From Eisenbergiella sp963559585 (GTDB taxonomy: Bacteria > Bacillota > Clostridia > Lachnospirales > Lachnospiraceae), in assembly GCA_963559585.1 (NCBI GenBank), contig CAUWLJ010000011.1, forward strand, positions 1 to 56,605: DNA of 56,605 nt, read 5' to 3'. Shown here one piece after another: positions 6,669-16,265 of this stretch (position 1 is the first letter of the stretch; each line of letters starts with the position of its first letter). Made by a program: the position numbers and the translations under genes. The notes under the pieces are model-generated. The model made no database searches. It was given only the letters and a program-made list of their open reading frames with translations, and was not told where the DNA came from.

Positions 6669-9600
6669 ATGTCTGAAAGAAACAGAGAAGATCAAATAAA
6701 CGGCAGCACGGATCCCCTTTCCGGCCAGCCATTTTCAGAGAAACCCTTTTCAGAGAAAATTGAAAAGATGACCCAGAGCCTCTTGGATGACTGGGAGGTG
6801 AGCGAGGACGACTTTATGGACACCCAGGATCTGCAGGAGGCCGCAGAACAGATTGCGGCCAGGGAAGCGGAGGAGAAAGGACGCCGGGATGGCGGGGAGA
6901 CAGCAGAAGTCCGTCAGGGTCGTGTGAGAAGCAGCCGGGAGCCTGAGGAGGAATGGGAGGCTCCCCGCAACCGGGACAGTGACCGGCCAGGGGACAGCAG
7001 GGGCAGAGAGGGCCGCCGCGTCCGGGGAACGGATGACAGAGACAGAGAGCCGCAGCGATGCAGCATAGAGGATGAAAGAGCCCGCCGGGACTTTGGCAGA
7101 CCGGAAAGGGAAAACTCCCACTGCCGTGACAGAGAGGGCGGCAGAAGGGGAACAGAGAACCGCCCCAGGGAGACAGAGGTCCGCCGCCGGGATATGGATG
7201 ACAGACGGAGACCGGCAGATACCCGGGGGAGAGGCGATGCCCGCCGCCGGGGGACGGACAGGAGAAGGAAGCAGTCCAATCCTGTTGTGGAATTCTGGAA
7301 CAGCTTACAGCCCATGGACAAGGTGATCGGCTTTACCGGGCTTGCAGTCTGCCTGTTTGCCATTATCACTTTTTCCACAGTGATCAGAGCCAGGGGAGCA
7401 GACCGCCGGGTGGAAGCCTTTGCCCAGATCGGGCAGAATATGTCCCAGATCACTGTGGCGGATGAAGGCACCTTCCTGGCAGTGGCGGACGGTTACATAG
7501 CCAGACAGCAGGCCGCCGGCCAGGCGGAGCAGGAGGAGAGCGGATACGATGAGAAGGAGGAGGATTCCCAGATTTCCGTGGGTCTGAACATGACCTCAGT
7601 GGAAAAGGATTTAAAGATCAAGTTTGTCAACCGCAAAACGGGAAAGCTGATCCCTTATGTGAATTTTCAGGTAGAGATCAAGGGGCCGGACAAGACCTTT
7701 GAAAAGGAAGACGACGATAAGGACGGCATCATCTACCTCACAGGCCTTACAGGCGGCGAATACACGGTGCGGATCATTGGCCCGGAGGAGCTGGAGGGTT
7801 ATGAGCTTCCCACAGATGCCCAGCCTGTAACGGTGAAGAAGCAGATTGAGTACAAGAAGGTGGATGTGAGCGATGAGATCAAGTCGGAGTCGGAGGTAAA
7901 CGCTTCCAAGGAGGATACCGAGATCAAGGCTCCGGTGGAATCGGTGCTTCAGGACACCGTGGAATGGGTGGAGTCCACACGGACGCCGGTGAACGGCAAT
8001 GAGGACAGCGGCTATATTGAGGTAAAAAAATCGGATGTTCCGGATCCTGCCGCTGTGGCCAGCCTGGATTTTTCCCTGTTTGCGGGGATGAAGAAGCCGG
8101 AGAATGCAGCTTCCGCAGGAGAGCCGCTTCCGGGAACGGAAGAAGGGCAGACAGGGGGAGCAGTGCGCACAGTATCGGAAGGAGGAGAGGGAGGGACACC
8201 TCGTACAGAGAAGTCTTCCACGCAGACACCTTCTACAGAGAGCGCTTCTCAGCCGGAGGGAGGAGGCTCTCCCGAAACGGGAGAGAGCAGGCCCCCTGAA
8301 ACGGAGGACGGGAATGTGAGTGTGACTGGTGTTTCCATTCATCCCGGAAGCGCTGAGATTAAAGTTGGGGAGACCGCAGCCCTGACGGCAAAAGTGGAGC
8401 CCGAAACTGCCTCCAACCGGAATGTGTCCTGGAAATCTGACAACGGGAATGTGGCAGCGGTGGATGGGAACGGTAACGTAAAGGGCGTGGGCGAGGGAAC
8501 CGCTACGATCACCGTCACTACGGAGGATGGAGGCAGGACCGCCTCCGCAACCATCACGGTCAAGCCCAAACCCCAGGAATCCAAGCCGGTAGAGTCTGTC
8601 ACAGTGACAGGGGAGAGCGCCGTAACCGTGGGCAGCTCCATCACCCTGTCCGCGCAGATTGCCCCCACGGACGCCTCTCACGACGGAATTTCCTGGGAAA
8701 GCTCTGATTCCAGTGTGGCGTCTGTGGACGGAAGCGGGAAGGTGACCGGAGTGAAGGCGGGAACGGCCACGATCACCGCCACCGCCGGAGGCAGATCAGG
8801 AAGTATACAGATCGAGGTGAAGGCCGCGGAAACAGCCCTGCAAAGCCTGGCCATAGGCGGCCCGTCCAGCGGGAAAAAGGGAGAGACGGTTCAGCTTACC
8901 GTGACGGCCAGGCCGGAAGGGGCGGACGCCTCCGTGAACTGGACTTCCTCCAATGAAAAAGCGGCGAAGGTGGACAATAACGGGCGTGTTACCTGTGTGG
9001 AGCCGGGTGAAGCTGTGATTACGGCCACTTCCAGGAAGGATGGCAGCATCAAGGCAACCCTGAATTTTAAGGTGGTTTCCAATGAAACAAGCGGCCTTAC
9101 CGTAAAGGATACCACCATCGAGGCAGGTAAGACGGCAAGAGCCGATTACACCGCCGGAAATGTGGCAGAGATAAGGTTTTCCATCAAAAACACAAAATAT
9201 GCCACCATTGACGGAAGCGGAAACATCACCGCAATCCGCGCCGGAGAGACGGAATATACCGTTAAGGTAAAATACAGGGACGGCAAAGAGGAAACCAGGT
9301 CAGCGAAGCTGATCATCAAAGCGGCAGAGGTGAAGAAGATCACCCTGGATAAAACCAAGGTGACGCTGAAGGTGGGAGAAAGCCTGAAGCTGAACCCCAC
9401 CATTGAGACCAGCGGATATACGGGCTGCCTGTGGTATACCTCCGATAAGTCCATTGTTTCCGTGGAGGAGCACGGCGGCGGAACCATCAAGGCGCTGAAG
9501 CCCGGCAAGGTGACCATCACCGCCAAGGCCTCCGAGGATACCAGCAAAACAGCCACCTGTGAGGTGACGGTTTCCGGTAAGGATCTGAGCAGTGACACCA

Positions 9601-10457
9601 CCACTCCCTTAAAGGATAAGAACGGAAAGCAGCTTTACGTCAAAAAGGATGGAAAGTATGTACCTGCCGTGGTGGCGGATTATTACAAATACGATGTGTT
9701 CTACAGACTGAACGAGGATGTGGAATACCGCTATACAGGCTGGCAGAGCATAGACGGAAAAAGGTACTATTTTGACAAAAACGGCAATAAGGTGACCGGG
9801 GATCAGGTGATCCAGGGCGTGAAATACAGCTTTGGGAGCGACGGCGCACTGAGCACAGGCTCCGGTGTCCTGGGCATTGACGTATCCAAGCACAACGGCA
9901 GCATTGACTGGAACGCGGTGAAAAATTCAGGCGTATCCTTCGTGATCATCCGCTGCGGCTACAGAGGCTCCGCTACGGGTGCACTGATTGCCGATCCCAG
10001 GTTTGAGGCCAACATTCAGGGCGCGGCAGCGGCCGGGCTGAAGGTGGGGCTTTATATCTTTTCTCAGGCCGTGAATAACAGGGAGGCGGTAGAGGAAGCC
10101 TCCATGGCGATTGAAAAGGCCCGCAGATACAAGATCACCTATCCCATTTTCATTGACGTGGAGGCGGCCGGAGGCCGTGCGGACGGGATCGACAACGGGA
10201 CGCGGACAGAGGTGATCAGAACCTTCTGCAATACGGTACAGGCAGAAGGCTATACGGCCGGTGTCTATGCCAACCGGAACTGGCTGAACACCAAGATCAA
10301 TACGGGCAGCCTTGGCAATGCAAAGGTGTGGCTGGCCCAGTATGCGGCGGCGCCCACCTACAACGGCAGGTACGAGATGTGGCAGTATTCCTCTACAGGG
10401 AAGATCGGCGGCATCAAGGGGAATGTGGATTTGAATATCAGCTACCTGGGCTACTAG
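6669..10457 (+). CDS. Membrane-anchored GH25 lysozyme with Ig-like repeats
   Basis: 1262 residues. Start chosen at 6669, after ggagagag, rather than the longer frame. Order: a mixed-charge Arg/Asp/Glu-rich cytoplasmic tail (1-215); one membrane helix (about 218-240); a SpaA/carboxypeptidase-regulatory-like beta domain (about 315-405); a Ser/Thr/Pro-rich stretch; five bacterial Ig-like (Big_2 type) domains (about 550-970); a glucan/choline-binding-like repeat with GWQSIDGKRYYFDKNGN (about 1010-1060); and a C-terminal GH25 domain (1067-1262). GIDVSKHNG and FIDVEAAG carry the family's catalytic acidic residues. It would hydrolyse muramyl bonds in the wall while tethered to the membrane. The position within the polysaccharide locus suggests wall remodelling during glycan insertion. 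An inverted topology with a long cytoplasmic tail is unusual for GH25 enzymes. Confidence 0.9.
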   Translation: MSERNREDQINGSTDPLSGQPFSEKPFSEKIEKMTQSLLDDWEVSEDDFMDTQDLQEAAEQIAAREAEEKGRRDGGETAEVRQGRVRSSREPEEEWEAPRNRDSDRPGDSRGREGRRVRGTDDRDREPQRCSIEDERARRDFGRPERENSHCRDREGGRRGTENRPRETEVRRRDMDDRRRPADTRGRGDARRRGTDRRRKQSNPVVEFWNSLQPMDKVIGFTGLAVCLFAIITFSTVIRARGADRRVEAFAQIGQNMSQITVADEGTFLAVADGYIARQQAAGQAEQEESGYDEKEEDSQISVGLNMTSVEKDLKIKFVNRKTGKLIPYVNFQVEIKGPDKTFEKEDDDKDGIIYLTGLTGGEYTVRIIGPEELEGYELPTDAQPVTVKKQIEYKKVDVSDEIKSESEVNASKEDTEIKAPVESVLQDTVEWVESTRTPVNGNEDSGYIEVKKSDVPDPAAVASLDFSLFAGMKKPENAASAGEPLPGTEEGQTGGAVRTVSEGGEGGTPRTEKSSTQTPSTESASQPEGGGSPETGESRPPETEDGNVSVTGVSIHPGSAEIKVGETAALTAKVEPETASNRNVSWKSDNGNVAAVDGNGNVKGVGEGTATITVTTEDGGRTASATITVKPKPQESKPVESVTVTGESAVTVGSSITLSAQIAPTDASHDGISWESSDSSVASVDGSGKVTGVKAGTATITATAGGRSGSIQIEVKAAETALQSLAIGGPSSGKKGETVQLTVTARPEGADASVNWTSSNEKAAKVDNNGRVTCVEPGEAVITATSRKDGSIKATLNFKVVSNETSGLTVKDTTIEAGKTARADYTAGNVAEIRFSIKNTKYATIDGSGNITAIRAGETEYTVKVKYRDGKEETRSAKLIIKAAEVKKITLDKTKVTLKVGESLKLNPTIETSGYTGCLWYTSDKSIVSVEEHGGGTIKALKPGKVTITAKASEDTSKTATCEVTVSGKDLSSDTTTPLKDKNGKQLYVKKDGKYVPAVVADYYKYDVFYRLNEDVEYRYTGWQSIDGKRYYFDKNGNKVTGDQVIQGVKYSFGSDGALSTGSGVLGIDVSKHNGSIDWNAVKNSGVSFVIIRCGYRGSATGALIADPRFEANIQGAAAAGLKVGLYIFSQAVNNREAVEEASMAIEKARRYKITYPIFIDVEAAGGRADGIDNGTRTEVIRTFCNTVQAEGYTAGVYANRNWLNTKINTGSLGNAKVWLAQYAAAPTYNGRYEMWQYSSTGKIGGIKGNVDLNISYLGY

Positions 10458-10570
10458 AAAGGACAGACAGGCAGGAAAACAGGGATCTTCTCAGAGGCGG
10501 AAAGGAAGGCTTGGACGCGCTCTGGAGGATCTCTTTCCCTGTGTGCTGACAGGAACTGGAGGGAGATGGA

Positions 10571-12217
10571 GTGAGCAAAGAATTTTGGCTGGATATGTGG
10601 AAAAAACACCGGGTATGGGTGACTGCCGCCATAGGTGGTATGCTGGCATTTCTGGCAATCTATGGCATAAGGGTGCTGGATGTGACTTACGATGACTGGC
10701 TTTTGACGGGAGGGGATCTGTCCCAGCACTATCTGGGCTGGTGCTTTTTTCGGGAAAGCGACTGGACTTTTCCCATCGGCCTGATGGACAGGATCGCCTA
10801 CCCCAATCAGGTATCCGTTATTTTCACGGATTCCATTCCGATTCTGGCAGTTTTCTTCAAGCTTTTCAGAGGACTTCTCCCTGAGACCTTCCAGTATTTC
10901 GGTATTTGGGGACTGCTCTGCTTTGCCGCCCAGGGGGCGTTAGGCGCGGCTCTGATCCGGCATTATACCAGAAATGATCTGTATTCGGTAATCGGCAGTC
11001 TGTTTTTCGTGATCGCACCCATAGAGGTGTATCGGATGTTCATGCACACGGCGCTGGGAGGTCAATGGCTGCTTCTGGCGGCATTCCTGCTGGGCGTGAA
11101 AAGAAAAAGCCTCTCCCTTCCGGCCAAAGCGGCGGCCTGGTCGGCTCTGGGATTTGTGTGCAGCGGCGTTCATCTTTATTTTGTTCCCATGTGCGGGCTG
11201 ATTATGTGTGCTTTTCTTTTGAAGGAGTTTCTGGATACCCGGAGGCTGTCTGCATGCCTGATTACAGGAGCCGGGTTCTGCATATGTGCGCTGGGGAACA
11301 TTGTGCTCCTGGGTGGTCTTTCCCATGACCATCAGCTTGATGCTGGCGGACTGGGGCAGTTCAGCTTCAACTTGAACGGCCTGGTGAATCCGCAGGGATG
11401 GTCGGCGACTCTGCCGGATCTGCCCTGCTATGGAGAAGGGGCGGGGGAAGGTCTTGCTTTTCTGGGAATCGGGATCCTGCTGAGCCTTCTTCTGGGGATC
11501 ACAGGCTTGCTTGCAGGCCGGATCGTTTTTCACAGACGTATTTCCTGGAAGGAGCTCTGGAAAAAATACGATCTGACCGCCTATGCCGTTATCGCCTTCT
11601 TTTCCGTTCTGATCTCTGTCTCCCATCGCCTTCCTCTGGGGGATAAAGTGATCTGGGAAATACCCTACCCTGAGAAGCTGGTTTCCCTGTGGGGAATGTT
11701 CCGCTCCAGCGGAAGGTTTATCTGGCCGCTGGTCTATCTGCTTATGGTGGGCGCTCTGGTGCTTCTGTGGAAAAGCTTCCACAGAAAAAACATAGCAATG
11801 GCCATTGCTGCATTTCTTTTCTGTATTCAGCTTCTGGACAGCTCCGCCCAGTACAGGGAGCGGCACAGCCGTTTTGCCGTTCAGAGCACATATCGGTCCG
11901 TCCTTGCGGACGACATCTGGCAGCAGCTGGCCGGGGACAGGGAGCATTTGGTATTCGTATCGGACATAACTGCAGATCAGGGGCTTCTGTACAGCCTCAG
12001 CGTCTATGCGCTGGAAAACCACATGACCATCAACAACTTCTACTTCGCCCACTCCGCCGTGAAATCGGACGTGGAGGAATCCGTGGAAGAAAGCCTGGCC
12101 AATCTGTCGGAGGACACCATTTATATCTACAAGGAAGCTGACCGGGAGAAATGTACCAGCCCTGAAATGACCTACATTCCGGCGGACGGAATCATTATTG
12201 GACTGAAAAGGGAATGA
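10571..12217 (+). CDS. Polytopic membrane protein, DUF6311-like
   Basis: 548 residues, read from GTG at 10571 behind a strong ggaggga element. About ten hydrophobic segments span residues 15-400, with a soluble C-terminal portion of about 130 residues. The early loop TGGDLSQHYLGWCFFR and the segment GMFRSSGRFIWP match what I recall of the DUF6311 family, GT-C-fold-like membrane proteins in surface-polysaccharide loci. A transferase that uses a lipid-linked sugar donor is plausible, but no reaction has been shown to my knowledge. It follows the GH25 gene by 113 bases. Confidence 0.7.
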   Translation: MSKEFWLDMWKKHRVWVTAAIGGMLAFLAIYGIRVLDVTYDDWLLTGGDLSQHYLGWCFFRESDWTFPIGLMDRIAYPNQVSVIFTDSIPILAVFFKLFRGLLPETFQYFGIWGLLCFAAQGALGAALIRHYTRNDLYSVIGSLFFVIAPIEVYRMFMHTALGGQWLLLAAFLLGVKRKSLSLPAKAAAWSALGFVCSGVHLYFVPMCGLIMCAFLLKEFLDTRRLSACLITGAGFCICALGNIVLLGGLSHDHQLDAGGLGQFSFNLNGLVNPQGWSATLPDLPCYGEGAGEGLAFLGIGILLSLLLGITGLLAGRIVFHRRISWKELWKKYDLTAYAVIAFFSVLISVSHRLPLGDKVIWEIPYPEKLVSLWGMFRSSGRFIWPLVYLLMVGALVLLWKSFHRKNIAMAIAAFLFCIQLLDSSAQYRERHSRFAVQSTYRSVLADDIWQQLAGDREHLVFVSDITADQGLLYSLSVYALENHMTINNFYFAHSAVKSDVEESVEESLANLSEDTIYIYKEADREKCTSPEMTYIPADGIIIGLKRE

Positions 12218-12271
12218 AAACTTCATTTTTTGGAATGCTTACGGCCTTCGTCAGCTCCAGACAAGGCCTGA

Positions 12272-12356
12272 ATTGCTGTTACTGCTCACAGCGGCCTCAA
12301 ACGCTCGCTGTTTGAGGCGTAAGAACATGATTCAGGGGTGAGCGGGCCTGCCGGAA
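12272..12356 (+). repeat. Copy A of dispersed structured repeat
   Basis: Contains a perfect 9-bp hairpin, GCCTCAAAC with GTTTGAGGC at 12294-12318, followed by gtaagaacatgattcag and gtgagcgggcctgccgg. The third stem present in copies B and C is missing. It lies between the DUF6311-like gene and the rfbB promoter. The 306-base gap 12218-12523 holds this element and the promoter and nothing else recognised. Confidence 0.8.
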
Positions 12357-12374
12357 AGTCTGCGCAAAACCATA

Positions 12375-12403
12375 TTGGTAATTCAGGGATTATGTGGTAT
12401 ACT
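12375..12403 (+). promoter_or_regulatory. Sigma-A-type promoter of the rfb/export operon
   Basis: TTGGTA at 12375-12380, a 17-base spacer, and TATACT at 12398-12403 with an extended -10 (tgtggtatact). The leader to rfbB is about 115 bases. Confidence 0.6.
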
Positions 12404-12523
12404 AAATAAAATTGGTTATTGTCTGCACAGCCCCAGACACTGGATGCTTAAGACGCAGGAAGATGCTTCAGGAGCGCTTTGGCATCCTTTCAGAATTCAT
12501 AAAGCCTAAGAGGAGAAACGACC

Positions 12524-13636
12524 ATGAGAACCTATCTGGTAACAGGCGGCGCCGGCTTCATCGGCTCCAACTATATTCACTACATGTTTAAGAAATACGG
12601 GGATGAGATCCGCATTATCAATGTGGACGCCCTGACGTATGCGGGAAATCTGGAGAACTTAAAGGACGTGGAGGGCAGAGCCAACTATACCTTTGTGAAG
12701 GCGGACATCTGCGACAAGGAGGCCATTGAGAAGATCTTTGCGGAAAACGATATTCAAAGGGTAGTTCATTTTGCGGCGGAGAGCCATGTGGACAGGAGCA
12801 TCCGCAACCCGGAGGTTTTCGTTCAGACCAACGTGCTGGGAACGGCGGTGATGCTCAACTGCGCCAGGGCGGCCTGGGAGAAGGAGGACGGAAGCTTCCT
12901 GGAGGATCATAAATTCCTTCATGTGTCAACCGACGAGGTGTACGGCTCTCTGGAGGAGGACGGGGGATATTTTTATGAGACTACGCCCTACGCCCCTCAC
13001 AGCCCCTATTCCGCCAGCAAGGCCAGCTCGGACATGCTGGTGAAGGCCTATATGGACACCTACCATTTTCCGGCCAATATCACCAACTGCTCCAACAACT
13101 ACGGCCCTTATCAGTTCCCTGAGAAGCTGATCCCTCTGATCATCAACAACGCCCTGCATGGAAAGAAACTGCCTGTGTACGGAGACGGAAAAAATGTGCG
13201 CGACTGGCTCTATGTGGAGGATCATGCCAAGGCCATCGACATGGTGCAGGAGAAGGGAAGGCTGTTTGAGACCTACAATGTGGGCGGCCACAACGAGAAA
13301 CAGAACATCGAGATCATCCACATCATTCTGGACACCCTGCAGGAGATGCTTTCTGACGACGACCCGCGCAGGGCGCTGGTGAGCAGAGACCTGATCACCT
13401 ACGTGGAGGACAGAAAAGGCCACGACCGCAGATACGCCATCGCACCCGACAAGATCAAGGCTGAGATCGGCTGGGAGCCTGAGACCATGTTCGCGGAAGG
13501 GATCAAAAAGACCATTGCCTGGTACTTTGAGCATGAGGACTGGATGAAGAACGTGACCAGCGGCGATTACCAGAAGTATTATAACGAAATGTACAGTTCC
13601 CGGAGTTCCCGGCAGCCTCAGACGCCTGCTGTCTGA
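12524..13636 (+). CDS. rfbB: dTDP-glucose 4,6-dehydratase
   Basis: 370 residues. Converts dTDP-glucose to dTDP-4-keto-6-deoxyglucose, the second step of dTDP-rhamnose synthesis, in the cytoplasm. VTGGAGFIGSN near residue 6 is the NAD-binding glycine motif, and YSASKASSD near residue 163 holds the Tyr-x-x-x-Lys pair; DEVYG supplies catalytic acids. Length is slightly above the usual 330-350 because the last ten or so residues (ending SSRQPQTPAV) are encoded by dispersed repeat copy B, which also supplies the stop codon. agaggag precedes the ATG. rfbA follows after 117 bases filled by the repeat. Confidence 0.96.
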   Translation: MRTYLVTGGAGFIGSNYIHYMFKKYGDEIRIINVDALTYAGNLENLKDVEGRANYTFVKADICDKEAIEKIFAENDIQRVVHFAAESHVDRSIRNPEVFVQTNVLGTAVMLNCARAAWEKEDGSFLEDHKFLHVSTDEVYGSLEEDGGYFYETTPYAPHSPYSASKASSDMLVKAYMDTYHFPANITNCSNNYGPYQFPEKLIPLIINNALHGKKLPVYGDGKNVRDWLYVEDHAKAIDMVQEKGRLFETYNVGGHNEKQNIEIIHIILDTLQEMLSDDDPRRALVSRDLITYVEDRKGHDRRYAIAPDKIKAEIGWEPETMFAEGIKKTIAWYFEHEDWMKNVTSGDYQKYYNEMYSSRSSRQPQTPAV

Positions 13637-13740
13637 GGCGTGAGAACGTGAATCAGGAGTGAGCGGGCCTCTTTTGCGAAGCAAAATGAAAATGGGCCCG
13701 CGAAGGCTGCTGTTTACCGGCCTGCCGGAAACAGCAGCAG
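13611..13740 (+). repeat. Copy B of dispersed structured repeat (full length)
   Basis: Three stems: GCCTCAGAC (13615-13623) with GTCTGAGGC (13631-13639); gagcgggcc with gggcccgcg around 13661-13702; and CTGCTGTTT (13708-13716) with AAACAGCAG (13729-13737). It begins inside the end of rfbB and stops just before the taggag ribosome binding site of rfbA. No T-run follows the last stem, so transcription can continue into rfbA. Confidence 0.85.
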
Positions 13741-13753
13741 ATAGGAGCAAGGT

Positions 13754-14623
13754 ATGAAAGGAATTATTCTCGCGGGCGGCAGCGGCACCAGGCTGTACCC
13801 GCTGACCAAGGCGGTTTCCAAGCAGATTATGCCGGTATACGACAAGCCTATGATTTACTATCCCCTTTCCACCCTGATGCTGGCGGATATCAGAGAAATC
13901 CTGATCATCTCCACCCCCAGGGATCTTCCCGTATTCAAGGAGCTGTTCGGGAGCGGGGAGCAGCTGGGCCTGGAGCTGTCCTATGCGGTGCAGGAAAGCC
14001 CCAGAGGACTGGCGGACGCTTTTATTATCGGAGAGCAGTTCATCGGCAGCGACGGAGTGGCGCTGGTGCTTGGGGACAATATTTTCTATGGACAGAGCTT
14101 TTCCAGGGTGCTGAGGGCAGCGTCCTCACGGGAAAAGGGAGCCACAATCTTTGGCTACTACGTGAGGGATCCCAGAGAGTACGGCGTGGTGGAATTTGAC
14201 GAACGGGGAAAGGCCCTTTCCATCGAGGAGAAGCCGGAGCATCCCAAGAGCAACTATGCGGTTCCCGGCCTTTACTTTTATGACAACGATGTGGTGGAGA
14301 TCGCCAAAAACGTGAAGCCCTCCGCCAGGGGAGAGATCGAGATTACTTCCGTGAACAACGAGTATCTGAGACGGGGAACCCTGCAGGTGGAGACGCTGGG
14401 AAGGGGCTTCGCCTGGCTGGACACGGGCAGCCACGACTCTCTGCTCGACGCGGCGGATTTTGTGGCGGCGGTTCAGAAAAGGCAGGGAATGTACATTTCC
14501 TGTATCGAGGAGATCGCATTTAAGAGAGGCTTTATCAGCAGGGAACAGCTCCTGAAGCTGGCGGAGCCTTTGATGAAAACCGATTACGGCAAATACATGG
14601 TGGAGGTGGCAAACGGCCTGTAA
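13754..14623 (+). CDS. rfbA: Glucose-1-phosphate thymidylyltransferase
   Basis: 289 residues, the usual RmlA length. Makes dTDP-glucose from dTTP and glucose 1-phosphate, the first committed step. The nucleotide-binding signature GGSGTRLYPLTKAVSKQ is at residues 8-24, and GDNIFYG and EEKPEHPKSNYAV are typical of the family. A ribosome binding site taggag precedes the ATG. It supplies rfbB and rfbC, on either side in the same operon. Confidence 0.97.
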   Translation: MKGIILAGGSGTRLYPLTKAVSKQIMPVYDKPMIYYPLSTLMLADIREILIISTPRDLPVFKELFGSGEQLGLELSYAVQESPRGLADAFIIGEQFIGSDGVALVLGDNIFYGQSFSRVLRAASSREKGATIFGYYVRDPREYGVVEFDERGKALSIEEKPEHPKSNYAVPGLYFYDNDVVEIAKNVKPSARGEIEITSVNNEYLRRGTLQVETLGRGFAWLDTGSHDSLLDAADFVAAVQKRQGMYISCIEEIAFKRGFISREQLLKLAEPLMKTDYGKYMVEVANGL

Positions 14624-14656
14624 GGGCTGCCGCGCTGCTTTGAAATGGAGATAAAA

Positions 14657-15220
14657 ATGGGAAAAATTACAGTAGAAACGTGTGAAATTGAAGGGCTGAA
14701 GGTGATCACCCCCACGGTTTTCGGGGATGACCGCGGATATTTTATGGAAACCTATAATTATAATGACTATAAGGAGGCGGGGATCGACCAGGTATTCGTG
14801 CAGGACAATCAGTCCGCTTCCAAAAAGGGAGTGCTGCGCGGCCTGCATTTCCAGATCAACTTTCCCCAGGATAAGCTGGTGCGCGTGATCCGGGGCGAGG
14901 TGTACGATGTGGCGGTGGATATGAGAAAGGGCTCCCCCACCTTTGGAAAGTGGCATGGCGTGCTTTTGTCGGAGGAGAACAAGAAGCAGTTCTTTATCCC
15001 CAAGAATTTTGCCCACGGCTTTGTGGTGCTTTCCGACTATGCGGAGTTTGCTTACAAATGCACTGATTTTTACCATCCCAACGACGAGGGCGGACTGGCC
15101 TGGAATGATCCGGAAATCGGCGTTGAGTGGCCGATCCCTGAGGGGATGGAGCCGATCCTGTCCGAGAAGGACCGGAACAGGCAGTGGGGCGGTCTGAAGG
15201 AATCTGCAGGAAAAGAATGA
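14657..15220 (+). CDS. rfbC: dTDP-4-dehydrorhamnose 3,5-epimerase
   Basis: 187 residues; the ATG at 14657 is preferred over 14645 because the ggag element lies between them. Cupin-fold RmlC family: RGLHFQ near residue 57 carries the catalytic His, and the Tyr/Asp segment CTDFYHPNDEGG is typical. It epimerises the 4-keto-6-deoxyhexose to the L-lyxo form. The reductase RfbD, which finishes dTDP-L-rhamnose, is not in this window, so it must be elsewhere or the product differs. The stop overlaps the start of the export permease (ATGATG with TGA). Confidence 0.96.
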   Translation: MGKITVETCEIEGLKVITPTVFGDDRGYFMETYNYNDYKEAGIDQVFVQDNQSASKKGVLRGLHFQINFPQDKLVRVIRGEVYDVAVDMRKGSPTFGKWHGVLLSEENKKQFFIPKNFAHGFVVLSDYAEFAYKCTDFYHPNDEGGLAWNDPEIGVEWPIPEGMEPILSEKDRNRQWGGLKESAGKE

Positions 15221-16245
15221 TGGATAAAAAGAGAAAAAATCCGCTTCCCCTGCCCGGAGGCGGCGTCAGTAAAAAAACAGGAATCACGGTTTTCACCCTC
15301 ATTATGCTCATCATGGGGGTGATTATTGTGTGTTACCATAACCCGCTGGCCGATCCGGCGGACGAGCTGATCAAGAAAGCAATCGCCTGCGTGCTGATCC
15401 TGGCGGCGGTGATCGTTTTTGCCAGATTTTATGACAAAATCACCCTGCTTCCCTTTGAACTGTATGGAAACAGACGGCTGATCTGGCGTCTGGCAAAGAA
15501 CGATTTCAAACGCCGCTACGCGGGCTCCTACATGGGAGCCGTCTGGGCTATGGTGCAGCCGGTGGTGACGGTGGCGCTGTACTATGTGGTGTTTCAGGTG
15601 ATCATGCCCCAGAAGGCGCAGATACTGGGGGACGGCGTGAAGGTTCCCTATCTGATCTTCCTCACCTCCGGCCTGGTGCCCTGGTTTTTCTTTTCAGAGG
15701 CTCTGGTAAACGGCATGATGGCGCTGCTGGAATACGAATATCTGGTGAAGAAGGTGGTCTTTAAGATCAGCATCCTTCCCATCATCAAGATCATTGCCGC
15801 CACCTTTATCCACGGTTTTTTCGTGCTTGTCCTGCTGGTGATCGCCGCCTTTTACGGCTTTTACCCCAGCCTGTACACCCTCCAGATCTTTTACTACAGC
15901 TTCTGCATGTTCGCCCTGGTGCTGGCCATCAGCTACACTACCTGCTCTGTAGTGGTCTATTTCCGTGACCTGCAGCAGATCGTAGGGATCGCCCTCCAGA
16001 TCGGCATGTGGGCCACACCGGTGCTCTGGAATCTGGACACCATGGGCCCCACCGCCCAGATGCTGCTGAAGATCAACCCCCTTGTATACATCGTGGAGGG
16101 CTACAGAGACGCTATCTACCGCAGACGCTGGTTCTGGGAAGACTTCTACTCCACCATGTACTTCTGGATCATCACCATCGTACTGTTTGGATTTGGCGCG
16201 CTTATCTACAAAAAGCTGAAGGTACACTTTGCGGACATCATGTAG
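15217..16245 (+). CDS. Polysaccharide ABC exporter permease (Wzm/TagG-like)
   Basis: 342 residues from ATG at 15217 (15220 also possible), overlapping the rfbC stop, which suggests translational coupling. The C-terminal 260 residues are an ABC-2-type polysaccharide/polyol-phosphate export permease: the motif LAKNDFKRRYAGSYMGAVWA precedes six helices, and INPLVYIVEGYRDAIY is the typical periplasmic/C-terminal block. The first about 75 residues add two extra hydrophobic segments (about 22-40 and 55-72) not found in standard Wzm or TagG, possibly an accessory membrane hairpin. It works with the ATPase encoded 21 bases downstream to move undecaprenyl-linked polymer across the membrane. Confidence 0.92.
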   Translation: MMDKKRKNPLPLPGGGVSKKTGITVFTLIMLIMGVIIVCYHNPLADPADELIKKAIACVLILAAVIVFARFYDKITLLPFELYGNRRLIWRLAKNDFKRRYAGSYMGAVWAMVQPVVTVALYYVVFQVIMPQKAQILGDGVKVPYLIFLTSGLVPWFFFSEALVNGMMALLEYEYLVKKVVFKISILPIIKIIAATFIHGFFVLVLLVIAAFYGFYPSLYTLQIFYYSFCMFALVLAISYTTCSVVVYFRDLQQIVGIALQIGMWATPVLWNLDTMGPTAQMLLKINPLVYIVEGYRDAIYRRRWFWEDFYSTMYFWIITIVLFGFGALIYKKLKVHFADIM

Positions 16246-16265
16246 CCTCAAAACGAAAGGTAACT

